DNA from: Rugalucina vietnamica
Lineage: Eukaryota > Mollusca > Bivalvia > Lucinida > Lucinidae
DNA: 64,000 nt
Direction of reading: 5' to 3'
Assembly: GCA_964017185.1 (NCBI GenBank)
Contig: OZ024872.1
Span: forward strand, 40,058,188 to 40,122,187
The notes under the pieces are model-generated. The model ran no database searches and was not told the DNA's origin. It worked only from the letters and a program-made list of their open reading frames with translations. Shown in pieces: positions 21,401-32,537 of this stretch; within the stretch, counting starts at the first letter, position 1; every line of letters starts with the position of its first letter. A program made the position numbers and the translations under genes.

Positions 21401-24400
21401 TTTCATCCTGCTAGCAGCACGAAAATGACCAGCAGCATGGGATTTCTGGAGAACCGTTCAATGTAGGAAAACGCTTTATATCTCTAAATGCATGCGCTGG
21501 TAGGACTAACTGTCGAGTAGTATAGCAGTATGGATTTTCATAGTCTTGGCGGAACGGTATCGGCAAAAGTCAAATTTCGTCCTGCTAGCAGCATGAAAAT
21601 GACCAGCAGCATGCGATTTCTGGAGAACCGTCCAATGTAGGAAAACGCTTTATATCTCTAAATACATGCGCTGGTAGGGCTAACTGTCGAGTAGTATAGC
21701 AGTATGGATTTTCAATGTCTTGGCGGAACGGTGTCGGCAAAAGGCAAATTTCATCCTGCTAGCAGCACGAAAATGACCAGCAACATGGGATTTCTGGAGA
21801 ACCGTTCAATGTAGGAAAACGCTTTATATCTGTAAATGCATGCGCTGGTAGGACTAACTGTCGAGTAGTATAGCAGTATGGATTTTCATAGTCTTGGCGG
21901 AACGGTATCTGCAAAAGTCAAATTTCGTCCTGCTAGCAGCATGAAAATTACCAGCAGCATGGGATTTCTGGAGAACCGTCCAATGTAGGAAAACGCTTTA
22001 TATCTCTAAATACATGCGCTGGTAGGGCTAACTGTCGAGTAGTATAGCAGTATGGATTTTCAAAGTCTTGGCGGAACGGTATCGGCAAAAGGCAAATTTC
22101 GTCCTGCTAGCAGCATGAAAATGACCAGCAGCATGGGATTTCTGGAGAACCGTCCAATGTAGGAAAACGGTTTATATCTCTAAATACATGCGCTGGTAGG
22201 GCTAACTGTCGAGTAGTATAGCAGTATGGATTTTCAAAGTCTTGGCGGAACGGTGTCGGCAAAAGGCAAATTTCATCCTGCTAGCAGCACGAAAATGACC
22301 AGCAGCATGGGATTTCTGGAGAACCGTTCAATGTAGGAAAACGCTTTATATCTCTAAATGCATGCGCTGGTAGGGCTAACTGTCGAGTAGTATAGCAGTA
22401 TGGATTTTCATCGTCTTGGCGGAACGGTATCGGCAAAAGGCAAATTTCGTCCTGCTAGCAGCATGAAAATGACCAGCAGCATGGGATTTCTGGAGAACCG
22501 TCCAATGTAGGAAAACGGTTTATATCTCTAAATACATGCGCTGGTAGGGCTAACTGTCGAGTAGTATAGCAGTATGGATTTTCAAAGTCTTGGCGGAACG
22601 GTGTCGGCAAAAGGCAAATTTCATCCTGCTAGCAGCACGAAAATGACCAGCAGCATGGGATTTCTGGAGAACCGTTCAATGTAGGAAAACGCTTTATATC
22701 TCTAAATGCATGCGCTGGTAGGGCTAACTGTCGAGTAGTATAGTAGTATGGATTTTCAAAGTCTTGGCGGAACGGTATCGGCAAAAGGCAAATTTCGTCC
22801 TGCTAGCAGCATGAAAATGACCAGCAGCATGGGATTTCTGGAGAACCGTTCAATGTAGGAAAACGCTTTATATCTCTAAATGCATGCGCTGGTAGGGCTA
22901 ACTGTCGAGTAGTATAGCAGTATGGATTTTCATCGTCTTGGCGGAACGGTATCGGCAAAAGGCAAATTTCGTCCTGCTAGCAGCATGAAAATGACCAGCA
23001 GCATGGGATTTCTGGAGAACCGTCCAATGTAGGAAAACGCTTTATATCTCTAAATAAATGCGCTGGTAGGGCTAACTGTCGAGTAGTATAGCAGTATGGA
23101 TTTTCAAAGTCTTGGCGGAACGGTGTCGGCAAAAGGCAAATTTCATCCTGCTAGCAGCACGAAAATGACCAGCAGCATGGGATTTCTGGAGAACCGTTCA
23201 ATGTAGGAAAACGCTTTATATCTCTAAATGCATGCGCTGGTAGGGCTAACTTTCGAGTAGTATAGCAGTATGGATTTTCAAAGTCTTGGCGGAACGGTAT
23301 CGGCAAAAGGCAAATTTCGTCCTGCTAGCAGCATGAAAATGACCAGCAGCATGGGATTTCTGGAGAACCGTTCAATGTAGGAAAACGCTTTATATCTCTA
23401 AATGCATGCGCTGGTAGGGCTAACTGTCGAGTAGTATTGCAGTATGGATTTTCATCGTCTTGGCGGAAAGGTATCGGCAAAAGGCAAATTTCGTCCTGCT
23501 AGCAGCATGAAAATGACCAGCAGCATGGGATTTCTGGAGAACCGTCCAATGTAGGAAAACGCTTTATATCTCTAAATACATGCGCTGGTAGGGCTAACTG
23601 TCGAGTAGTATAGCAGTATGGATTTTCAAAGTCTTGGCGGAACGGTGTCGGCAAAAGGCAAATTTCATCCTGCTAGCAGCACGAAAATGACCAGCAGCAT
23701 GGGATTTCTGGAGAACCGTTCAATGTAGGAAAACGCTTTATATCTCTAAATGCATGCGCTGGTAGGACTAACTGTCGAGTAGTATAGCATTATGGATTTT
23801 CATAGTCTTGGCGGAACGGTATCGGCAAAAGTCAAATTTCGTCCTGCTAGCAGCATGAAAATGACCAGCAGCATGGGATTTCTGGAGAACCGTCCAAAGT
23901 AGGAAAACGCTTTATATCTATAAATACATGCGCTGGTAGGGCTAACTGTCGAGTAGTATAGCAGTATGGATTTTCAAAGTCTTGGCGGAACGGTGTCGGC
24001 AAAAGGCAAAATTCATCCTGCTAGCAGCACGAAAATGACCAGCAACATGGGATTTCTGGAGAACCGTTCAATGTAGGAAAACGCTTTATATCTCTAAATG
24101 CATGCGCTGGTAGGACTAACTGTCGAGTAGTATAGCAGTATGGATTTTCATAGTCTTGGCGGAACGGTATCGGCAAAAGTCAAATTTCGTCCTGCTAGCA
24201 GCATGAAAATGACCAGCAGCATGGGATTTCTGGAGAACCGTCCATTGTAGGAAAACGCTTTATATCTCTAAATATATGCGCTGGTAGGGCTAACTGTCGA
24301 GTAGTATAGCAGTATGGATTTTCATCGTCTTGGCGGAACGGTATCGGCAAAAGGCAAATTTCGTCCTGCTAGCAGCATGAAAATGACCAGCAGCATGGGA

Positions 24401-25730
24401 TTTCTGGAGAACCGTCCAATGTAGGAAAACGGTTTATATCTCTAAATACATGCGCTGGTAGGGCTAACTGTCGAGTAGTATAGCAGTATGGATTTTCAAA
24501 GTCTTGGCGGAACGGTGTCTGCAAAAGGCAAATTTCATCCTGCTAGCAGCACGAAAATGACCAGCAGCATGGGATTTCTGGAGAACCGTTCAATGTAGGA
24601 AAACGCTTTATATCTCTAAATGCATGCGCTGGTAGGGCTAACTGTCGAGTAGTATAGTAGTATGGATTTTCAAAGTCTTGGCGGAACGGTATCGGCAAAA
24701 GGCAAATTTCGTCCTGCTAGCAGCACGAAAATGACCAGCAGCATGGGATTTCTGGAGAACCGTTCAATGTAGGAAAACGCTTTATATCTCTAAATGCATG
24801 CGCTGGTAGGGCTAACTGTCGAGTAGTATAGCAGTATGGATTTTCATCGTCTTGGCGGAACGGTATCGGCAAAAGGCAAATTTCGTCCTGCTAGCAGCAT
24901 GAAAATGACCAGCAGCATGGGATTTCTGGAGAACCGTCCAATGTAGGAAAACGCTTTATATCTCTAAATACATGCGCTGGTAGGGCTAACTGTCGAGTAG
25001 TATAGCAGTATGGATTTTCAAAGTCTTGGCGGAACGGTGTCGGCAAAAGGCAAATTTCATCCTGCTAGCAGCACGAAAATGACCAGCAGCATGGGATTTC
25101 TGGAGAACCGTTCAATGTAGGAAAACGCTTTATATCTCTAAATGCATGCGCTGGTAGGACTAACTGTCGAGTAGTATAGCAGTATGGATTTTCATAGTCT
25201 TGGCGGAACGGTATCGGCAAAAGTCAAATTTCGTCCTGCTAGCAGCATGAAAATGACCAGCAGCATGGGATTTCTGGAGAACCGTCCAATGTAGGAAAAC
25301 GCTTTATATCTCTAAATACATGCGCTGGTAGGGCTAACTGTCGAGTAGTATAGCAGTATGAATTTTCAAAGTCTTGGCGGAACGGTATCGGCAAAAGGCA
25401 AATTTCGTCCTGCTAGCAGCATGAAAATGACCAGCAGCATGGAATTTCTGGAGAACCGTCCAATGTAGGAAAACGGTTTATATCTCTAAATACATGCGCT
25501 GGTAGGGCTAACTGTCGAGTAGTATAGCAGTATGGATTTTCAAAGTCTTGGCGGAACGGTGTCGGCAAAAGACAAATTTCATCCTGCTAGCAGCACGAAA
25601 ATGACCAGCAGCATGGGATTTCTGGAGAACCGTTCAATGTAGGAAAACGCTTTATATCTCTACATGCATGCGCTGGTAGGGCTAACTGTCGAGTTATATA
25701 GCAGTATGGATTTTCAAAGACTTGGCTGTA
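18476..25730 (+). repeat. 174-bp satellite array 1 (41 full monomers plus ends)
   Basis: Taking GCTAACTGTCGAGTAGTATA as phase marker, it occurs at 18547, 18721, 18895, 19069, 19243, 19417 and on to 25681. 25681-18547 is exactly 41 x 174. Monomers alternate between an A type (TTCAAAGTC, GGTGTCGG, TTTCATCC, GCACGAAAATG) and a B type (TTCATCGTC, GGTATCGG, TTTCGTCC, GCATGAAAATG), so the main unit is a 348-bp dimer, with some runs out of strict alternation. 174 is a multiple of three, so open frames recur, but most monomers carry a stop at the GCTAGC site. 170-180 bp is nucleosome-sized, typical of structural satellites. Confidence 0.98.
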
Positions 25731-26535
25731 GTGATTTGGCAAAAGATCCATGCTACTATGGTACTCGTCAGTTTATCTGTCAAATGCAAGCAGCCAGTGA
25801 TATACAGTGATTTCCAAAACGTCTTCGTTCTCAAGTAATCCGAAAGCATCGAACCACACTCAATGGGATACGAACCGTTTCGCAACTCTGCTTGGTTTGG
25901 TCGGAAACCCCGTTTCACGAGTTTTGCACTTTTCGACCAAATGCAGTCAGATGCCACTTTTGGACAGCTAGACACTGTTCAAAAGATCCATGCTGCTATG
26001 GTACTCGCCAGTTTATCAGTCGAATGCGAACAGCGATATACAGCGATTTCCAAAACGTGTTGGTCCTCTAGTAATCCCATCCTGCTGAAGCGTGATATTT
26101 GCATTTTCTTGAAGCCAAAAGAAACGCTTCGAGCCCTGCTGTTCTGCCAATTTTCAGAATATCCATGCTGCTGTACCAGAGGCCACACCAAGCAATCACA
26201 ACACACTCTCTGGACTAAGAACCGTTTCGCAACTCTGGTTGGTTTGGTCGGAAACCCAGTTTCACGAGTTTTTCACGTTTCGACCAAATGCAGTCCGGCG
26301 GCTACTGTCCAGGCACTGTTCAAAAGATTCATGCTGCTATGGTACTCGCCTGTGTATCTGTCCAGTGCGAACAGCCAGCGATATACAGCGATTTCCAAAA
26401 CTTCTTTGTTCTTCAGTAATTCCATCCAGCTGGAGCGTGGTATTCGCATTTTCTTGTAGCCAAAAGATACGCTTCGAGCCCTGCTGTTCTGTCAAGTTTC
26501 TGAAAATCCATGCTGCTGTACTAGAGATCAAATTA
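25731..26535 (-). repeat. Divergent satellite relatives in inverted orientation (348-bp dimer)
   Basis: GATCCATGCTGCTATGGTAC ... GATTTCCAAAACTTCTT ... CAGTAATTCCATCC aligns with the reverse complement of the satellite monomer (AATCCATACTGCTATACTAC ... AGCGTTTTCCTACATTGAAC ... CCAGAAATCCCATGC). GAACCGTTTCGCAACTCTG recurs at 25872 and 26219, about 347 apart, i.e. two monomers. The long frame at 25863-26459 is a product of this repeat and not a gene. Confidence 0.8.
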
Positions 26536-26539
26536 CAAA

Positions 26540-27295
26540 CCGCGTCACTGGGCAGTAGAAAAGACTGCATATTGTTTTTATGCAGATCGGACTGGAACTC
26601 TGGTTGCCATTGCAACATACATATTTTAATGGGAAAAAAATCAAAAATCTCTGAAACCACAGGGTCCACAGCTTTGATACTTGGTATGTGGCAACAGCTA
26701 ATGGTCCTTTACATAAATTGTGACAGCCGTGTCCCTGGGGTCAAATTTGACCACGCCCCCGGGTTTGGTAGTCTCCATGGACTTACAATGGGAAAAACTA
26801 TAAATTAATCTCGGAAAACACAAGGCCCAGAGCTTCTATATTTTGTATGTAGTAATGTTTGTTAGTCCTTATTATAAATTTTGCCAACCATGCCACTGAG
26901 GTCAAATCAAATGTGGCCACGCCCCTGGGGTTGTCTCCATAGACTTACCATAGAAAGCAATTCAAAATTCAATATCTCCAAAGGCAGTAGGTGGATCTTG
27001 ATCAAATTACACACACAGCATGACTGGGCAGTAGGAAAGGTTGCATATTGTTTCGAGGCAGATCGGACTGGAACTCTTTTCATGTATGTTTTAATGTTCA
27101 ATATCTCCAAAGCCAGTATGTAGATCTTTATCAAATTACACACACTAAGCATCACTGGGCAGTAGGAAAGGTTGCATATTGTTTTCGGCAGTCTGGTTGG
27201 TCGATTATCAATGAAGTAATAGAATTAATTTAAATCCCATGACCTTACAATGTGATGATCTCTCAGGTGAGCTACAGGACCAATGGTCCTCTTGT
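26540..27295 (+). repeat. Dispersed tandem repeats with 'accatgcccctgggg' and 'CAGATCGGACTGGAACT' units
   Basis: Units with CTGAAACCACAGGGTCCACA-like, TAGTAATGTTTGTTAGTCCT and CCACGCCCCTGGGGTTG motifs repeat with changes; GCATATTGTTT...GCAGATCGGACTGGAACTC occurs three times. It ends near GGTGAGCTACAGGACCAATG (27268). The same family makes up much of 44-47.6 kb. Confidence 0.65.
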
Positions 27296-27590
27296 CAAAG
27301 GCCTTCCCATAATCCATGAAAACGCAGTAAAGTTTATTCCCTGTTCTTTTTGGAATCGTGTCTTGGCAATCTTAAGAAAGAAGAAGTAGTTTAATTTCTC
27401 TCCATTCACGAAATATAACTTTGGCATAAACCAGCTCAGTGCGAATCAATTGGCAGTCCCTGTGCATCCTTATGCTGCATGGGCATGCCTTGACAGTCTT
27501 GGAAACGCGGAGTGAGTGTCGTATGACGGTACCGTAGAGGGCGGCAGCTTGTTGGCCACAGGGCATCACTGATGAGTGATACCGTAGCAG
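27296..27590. other. Unassigned sequence, decayed repeat likely
   Basis: A minus-strand open frame (27372-27569) shows no recognisable family. No supported feature. Confidence 0.3.
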
Positions 27591-27617
27591 GGTAGTGGCC
27601 TAGGGGTTACCCTAAAT

Positions 27618-27735
27618 AGCACAAAGGACTCCTTTTCGCGAAAAGGACTTCAAATATCGAAACGGAGTCGTTTTCTCCTTATCAGCTGACCCTAAAATAA
27701 GAAAAGGACTCCTTTTCACGAAAATGACTTTAATG
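27618..27735. repeat. Two copies of an AAAGGACTCCTTTTCGCGAA motif
   Basis: AAGGACTCCTTTTCGCGAAA at about 27623 and AAAAGGACTCCTTTTCACGA at about 27702. Each is internally palindromic. Confidence 0.7.
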
Positions 27736-27985
27736 TACTGAGAAATAAATTAATATAACTGTATAGTGAAAAACAGGGTTCCCACGGAAAGTGTAAAATA
27801 AAATTCCATGACTTTTCCATGATAATTCAATGATCGGAGTTTAATTTCCAGGACTATTTTTTCTGTTTATTTATTTGTCATATAACAATGTATAAATGGT
27901 AAGAATAGATACTTATATTGCAAAAAAAACTTACTTCAAGGTATTATCTTGTTTTCTGATGAAGAAAAATAAGTTTGAATGAAGT
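27736..27985. other. Nothing recognised
   Basis: A+T-rich non-coding sequence. Confidence 0.4.
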
Positions 27986-28540
27986 CGCAATAGCTAATGT
28001 GCTACGTACATATGACGTATGTGTGGCGTATGAAGCGTCAAGCGGCGTATGCGTGACGTATCTACGTCGTATGTAAGTTAGGTTCCATTCTTATCTGCAG
28101 CTCATCTGTTGTGTATCTTATTTTGAAAACATCTTTATTTCATGTATTCCACATGTTTTCATTTTGTTTGCAATCATGTTTTAAGATTATTGCGTGTACA
28201 TTAAACTCTCAAATGGTTTCATTATTTTTCATGTTTGGCCCGGGTTACACATTCCATACATGTACGCATGTAATGGTACGCATGTAAGGGATGCGGGATT
28301 TACCAAAAGCTACGAGTACGGCTTTTAAATAAAACTCTAACTGGATTGCCTTTCTGTTTCAGTCATTTTGCATTTTGGACACATAATGTACATGCTAAAC
28401 CAGCCAACGCTATTTCAACGTCAGCGTCTTCCAGGACCATGACTTTGGAAACAATTAGAATGTGTTATAAAGAGGTATATTAGATGTGAATGGAAAGCAA
28501 CGATTACTCCTAATACGTCATGCATACGCCACAGCAGTGA
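27986..28540. mobile_element. Possible TIR element with ACGTATG-rich left end
   Basis: 27995-28075 is dense in ACGTATG/GGCGTATG variants. TACGTCATGCATACGCCACA at 28515 is partly complementary to GTGGCGTATGAAGCG / GCGTGACGTATC on the left. Boundaries and target duplication could not be fixed. Confidence 0.35.
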
Positions 28541-29190
28541 AATACACAATGGTTCAAATGTACTTAACCCCTCTCTCTCTCTTCCCCCCCCCCCTAAAAA
28601 GAGGAAAAAGAAAAAGAAAAAAAAGATACTTGAGTGGCGGGGAACACGTTCGCATATGACACAGCCGAATATTAACTGAAACTAAACCGTGACCAGCAAG
28701 GTTTTCCGTAGAAGCGCAAATATAACTGAATATATAGTTTGACAAATAGGTCACTATATGGGCGGCAACTTAACAATTCATATCTGGGCGTGGTCGACTA
28801 GTCCGGCATCTGTTCAAGTAGGGAGATTTTTGAAAAGTCGAACACAGTCAGCCTAGACTGCTGTCACAAATTTACCAGATACCTGTATTTTGTCCAATCC
28901 TATATGAATTAGACAAATTCGTATTTCATTCTTATTTTCTAACTTGAATCTTTTAACTGTATACCTTTGGCTTAAGGTAGACCAAACCCAATAACGAATT
29001 CATGAGGTAACGCCCATACAGTGACCTATTTGCTGAACTATACAACATGCGAATATAAATGAACATGAGTAGCATGCACTAAACATGCGACCAGTTGTGC
29101 GATATTCAACCAGGTGCTTCCTCGTATATATACTAAACAAAAGTGAAAATGCTAACTTGAATTTCTCTGTCTCTCATTTCATTTGATTGC
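28541..29190. other. Intergenic with C- and A-rich simple tracts
   Basis: 28568-28625 holds CTCTCTCTC, a C9 run and AAAGAAAAAG. 28700-28760 and 28985-29060 share a short decayed inverted similarity (CACTATATGGGCGGCAA-like versus GCCCATACAGTGACC), possibly fragment ends. No gene. Confidence 0.35.
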
Positions 29191-29191
29191 A

Positions 29192-29351
29192 ACTTTAGAG
29201 GTCGTCACACCTAAGCGAAAGTCCCTCAACGCAGACTTGCGTTAAGTTGCGAACTTGAGTTATGCAATATTCGTTTCAATTCGTTTGTCTGCGTTTCAAT
29301 ACGTGGTAGAGCGTTCGCATGAATGTGTTTGCTTGCGTGAGCATTCGTCAG
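29192..29351 (+). mobile_element. Family C TIR element, left half
   Basis: CGTCACACCTAAGCGAAAGT then CCCTCAACGCAGACTTGCG match the family C end, followed by GCGTTTCAATACG-type motifs. It is cut off where the long inverted repeat arm starts at 29352. Confidence 0.6.
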
Positions 29352-30383
29352 GAACACGTTATTTTTTCAATCTGCATTATGCCGTCAATCTGCAGTTGAG
29401 ACTAAGAGCCAAAACCAAGGCCAATCCGGAACGAGGCAGGGCCAAATCGGAACTAGGGTGGGCCAAATCGGAACAGGGGAGGGCCAAATCGGAACAGGGG
29501 AGGGCCAGTTGGAAATTTCATATAGAGTACTAGAAACATGGTTTTCCAGTATAAATGAGGTATCAATATAGTAAAATATGATGTAGAAAACATGTATTCG
29601 TTATATCTGGTTCCATTTGAATGTATTATTCAAATATTTGAGAAAGTATATATGCAATTAATATGCTAATCGGCTCGCTTAAATCATTGAAGAATACCTT
29701 AGATACATTCTTCAAATATTTGAGAAAACATATATTCATCAAATCTTTTCGAAATCAGAAGGACTTGATATATTCTTCAAATATTTGAGAAAACATATAT
29801 TCATCAAATGTTTTTGAAATGACAAGGACTTGATATATCTTTCAAATATTTGAGAAAACTTATATTCATCAAATCTTTTCGAAATCAGAAGGACTTGATA
29901 TATTCTTCAAATATTTGAGAAAACATATATTCATCAAATGTTTTTTGAAATGACAAGGACTTGATATATCTTTCAAATATTTGAGAAAACATATATTCAT
30001 CAAATCTTTTCGAAATCAGAAGGACTTGATATATTCTTCAAATATTTGAGAAAACATGTATTAATCAAATGTTTTTTTCGATTTGCAGTTACACTTAAAT
30101 CGTTAAAGAGTAATATATTTCTCAAATATATGATAATATATATTCGTTTTACAACAAAAGATACAAGTAGTAAGTACATTACTTGTACATTAGTAGTAAG
30201 TAAATTATCTGTGTTAAAGCCCTACAAGTATATGTCGTTATCAAATATTTTAAAACCATATATATTTTATCTATCGTCTGATTGCGAAACATTTTTTAAT
30301 ATTTGGAAACATAAGTCAATTGCATGTGTATTTAAACTTTTGCCCCTTTACTCCCTCAAATCTCGTATTCAACTCCGTTATCA
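29352..30383 (+). repeat. Left arm of a >1-kb inverted repeat with 65-bp tandem core
   Basis: Nearly identical to the reverse complement of 49903-50932. Contains GGCCAAATCGGAACAGGGGA repeats (29430-29510), then about seven copies of a ~65-bp unit built on TTCAAATATTTGAG and CATCAAATCTTTTCG (starts near 29631, 29712, 29777, 29842, 29907, 29973, 30038) alternating two variants, then a non-repeated segment to ACTCCGTTATCA. Confidence 0.92.
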
Positions 30384-30805
30384 AAAGGTACAAGTAGGCA
30401 AAGATCAGGAAAAGGCGCAATCAGAAAAAGATTCCCACTCCAAAAACCGAGGTGGGAAAAAACCAAACTAACAATCAGGTACTTATACCATGAAACATAT
30501 CGTAAGCCGAATGAGCAGCTATTTTCCCAATAGGTGGCCACTCAGTTACCTTAACTTAACTAAAAATATGAAAACATACATAAGGCGCCAACAGCACAAA
30601 AAATGTTATACACCAAGACATAAAACAAAAAGAACCACCACAGAAGTATCGACTTGGAACGATCAGTAACACAAAGTTACTGGCGGGCTTAAACCGGTTT
30701 TACATGGCCATAACCTCACCCTCAGCTTCTGCAGTGGTTCATAACATTTAGTTAGTTATTTGGTCCTCGTGGTGAATCTCTAACTAGTCAATGAATCATC
30801 AAGCA
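30384..30805 (+). mobile_element. Dispersed repeat family R inserted in the inverted-repeat arm
   Basis: The other arm reads straight through this site (GTTATCAAGCATCGAATGAG, near 49889-49909). ATCA lies on both sides of the insertion. The inside has CACTCCAAAAACCGAGGTGG, CTAACAATCAGGTACTTATA and TAGGTGGCCACTCAGTTACC. Other copies: 39010-39230 (-), 44110-44270, 44560-44640, 48425-48640, 48945-49270. No clear A/B box; non-coding. Possibly a SINE or a MITE without evident TIR. Confidence 0.75.
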
Positions 30806-30811
30806 TCGAAT

Positions 30812-31044
30812 GAGCCTGTGCATGGGAAAACCACAATTTTGGTTTCTTAACAGGTCCGACACAAACCAGGCTGTACAGACACAGCAGATGGCTAGAGGCT
30901 GTAAATTTTGAATTTAGAAATTAGATGAAATCTACTATCCATGTAGCGAAAACAAAGGCACTGATCAGCTTCACAGTTACTGCGAAGCTGATCTGCGTCT
31001 TTGTTTTCTCCAATGCAGATTGTTTAGTTTCTCATGCGACGGTT
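30812..31044 (+). mobile_element. MITE family A, full-length
   Basis: GAGCCTGTGCATGGGAAAAC to TTTCTCATGCGACGGTT with the central hairpin. It is the partner of the reverse copy at 49692-49893 and belongs to the same inverted-repeat arm. Confidence 0.88.
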
Positions 31045-31425
31045 AAAATATGTCTGTTTGTGCAAACAGTAATGCACTAGTCATTTGAAATCACGGCCCC
31101 AAGCCCTGGCGACTGACTTTTGGTCCAGCAAATCCACGCTAAAAGCCCCACCTTGAGGGAACTGCTCGTTGCTGTTTTGCCCCGCCTGCTATATTTTCAT
31201 TTCACGGCCCTTTTTGCCTAGTATATAAAGCAAACATAGGGTATTCCCCCCGCACTGCCGTGGCAAAACTTTGGTCAAAACCCCACTCACTTCCACAGCT
31301 ATCCCACGCCCTCTCCCGGGGCTGGGGTCGTGGTTACAAATGACTTGTGCATAAAGAGGCGAAACAATGATGCATTATGCACAAAATGGTAACTGTCTTT
31401 GGTGTTCACCTGCGACATTTCTTCC
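31045..31425. other. Intergenic, C-rich patches
   Basis: 31240-31330 is C-rich (CCCCCCGCACTGCC, CCTCTCCCGGGG). No gene seen. Confidence 0.35.
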
Positions 31426-31429
31426 ATTA

Positions 31430-31625
31430 GCTCAAGTAGTAGGCTACTCAATTGGTGAGGTGTGCGCTTCGGATTCGGGAGGTCGCGGGTTCAATCCCAG
31501 GTCACGCCATAACAAAGACGTTAAAAGGAACCAGTGGCTACCGTGGTTTCTCTCACGACATGCGCCTTTGGAACCTGGCATGGCATGAAGCAACTTTATC
31601 ATAAAGTTAGTTGATATATTTACAA
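31430..31625 (+). mobile_element. tRNA-derived SINE, second family
   Basis: TGCGCTTCGGATTCGGGAGG followed by a B box in GCGGGTTCAATCCCAGG (about 31486-31502), then TTCTCTCACGACATGCGCC and a weak tail with TTATCATAAAGTTAG. Confidence 0.55.
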
Positions 31626-31639
31626 GGAGGGATAGTCTT

Positions 31640-32110
31640 AACTAGCCTCAGATGATACTTACAGTTCAAATAAAAATAAAACTGAGATCCTTTAAGAGCA
31701 GTGAGCATATTTTCGAGAATGGTGATGGGCCATGCCACCGTTTCGGCTATTCAAGCCTCGTCAATGACCCTTTAGATTTGGCAACATGGAGCCAAAGAGA
31801 GTTACAGTAATTATTCAACTATCAGCAGGCTAGTCGATACAAAGACTAGTATAATCAAAATGTGGCCAAATATATTGAACGTTGGTTAGAATATGAATCT
31901 AAACCGATAATAATTTTCTGATTTCTCAAAATATCCTCTTTGATCTCAGACCAAAAGGAAAATATAATCTGCACTATGGATGATGTACGGGGAGACTTTT
32001 TAGGGCCGCCACACGGCACAACACCAGCTGCAGTAATAGCAAATATACATAAAACTGAGATACTTTAAGAGCAGTGAGCATATTTTCGAGAATGGTGATG
32101 GGCCATGCCT
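31640..32110 (+). repeat. Dispersed repeat G, copy 1
   Basis: GAGATCCTTTAAGAGCAGTG, TAGATTTGGCAACATGGAGC, TAGTCGATACAAAGACTAGT, CGTTGGTTAGAATATGA and GGATGATGTACGGGGAGACT occur in the same order at 41205-41610. Pieces also occur at 45680-45740 and (reverse) at 47390-47520. Confidence 0.8.
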
Positions 32111-32170
32111 CGTCAGCCATTCACACATGACTGGAATATTGTTGACTGGGACATTAAACCCCATGCAAAT
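32111..32170 (+). mobile_element. SINE tail fragment
   Basis: CATGACTGGAATATTGTTGA then CTGGGACATTAAACCCCATG matches the tail of the SINE at 38690. Confidence 0.6.
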
Positions 32171-32537
32171 CACACAATTTACGTAATAAGTTTCCTCGTG
32201 AAATGACTTGAGTTTTTGAGCCATGTCATATTGCACAACGTTTATTAACAAACGTTAAACGCTCGTTTCATACACGCTTTGGGCAAGTTTCTGCAGCAAT
32301 ATCTCGTAACCTCGCGTACACTGGTGTGCCTAAAATCTGTGCCAAACGCGTTGAAAGCGTATTCAACGCACTGTAGCGCACGTGGAACTGATTCGAATCG
32401 TAGAAAACACACACCCGAGACACGCCGAGCTTTTAGAAAAACAAAAAATAAATAAATAAAAATAATAGATCTAATAATAATAATAAAAATTTAAAAAAAA
32501 TGTTTAAACTTTTCGCGAAACGCGCACCGATCTCTGA
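32171..32537. other. Unassigned sequence with degenerate AACGC/GCGTT motifs
   Basis: ACGTTAAACGCTCG, CACGCTTTGGG, AACGCGTTGAAAGCG, ATTCAACGCACTG occur close together. This might be part of a TIR element ending further right. No gene. Confidence 0.3.

Noticed and set aside
18547..25681. CENP-B box or hammerhead in the satellite monomer
   Set aside because: GGCGGAACGG does not fit the required CENP-B positions. GCAGGACGAAAT on the minus strand has a GAAA-like element but no CTGATGA partner.
25863..26459. 198-codon open frame on the plus strand
   Set aside because: It lies wholly in divergent satellite units, repeats itself with the ~348-bp period, and has no domain. A similar frame at 61196-61600 arises the same way.
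30046..30471. 141-codon frame, with a near-identical partner at 49855-50238
   Set aside because: Both are translations of the two inverted-repeat arms. There is no domain, the sequence is A+T-rich, and part of the left frame runs into an insertion.
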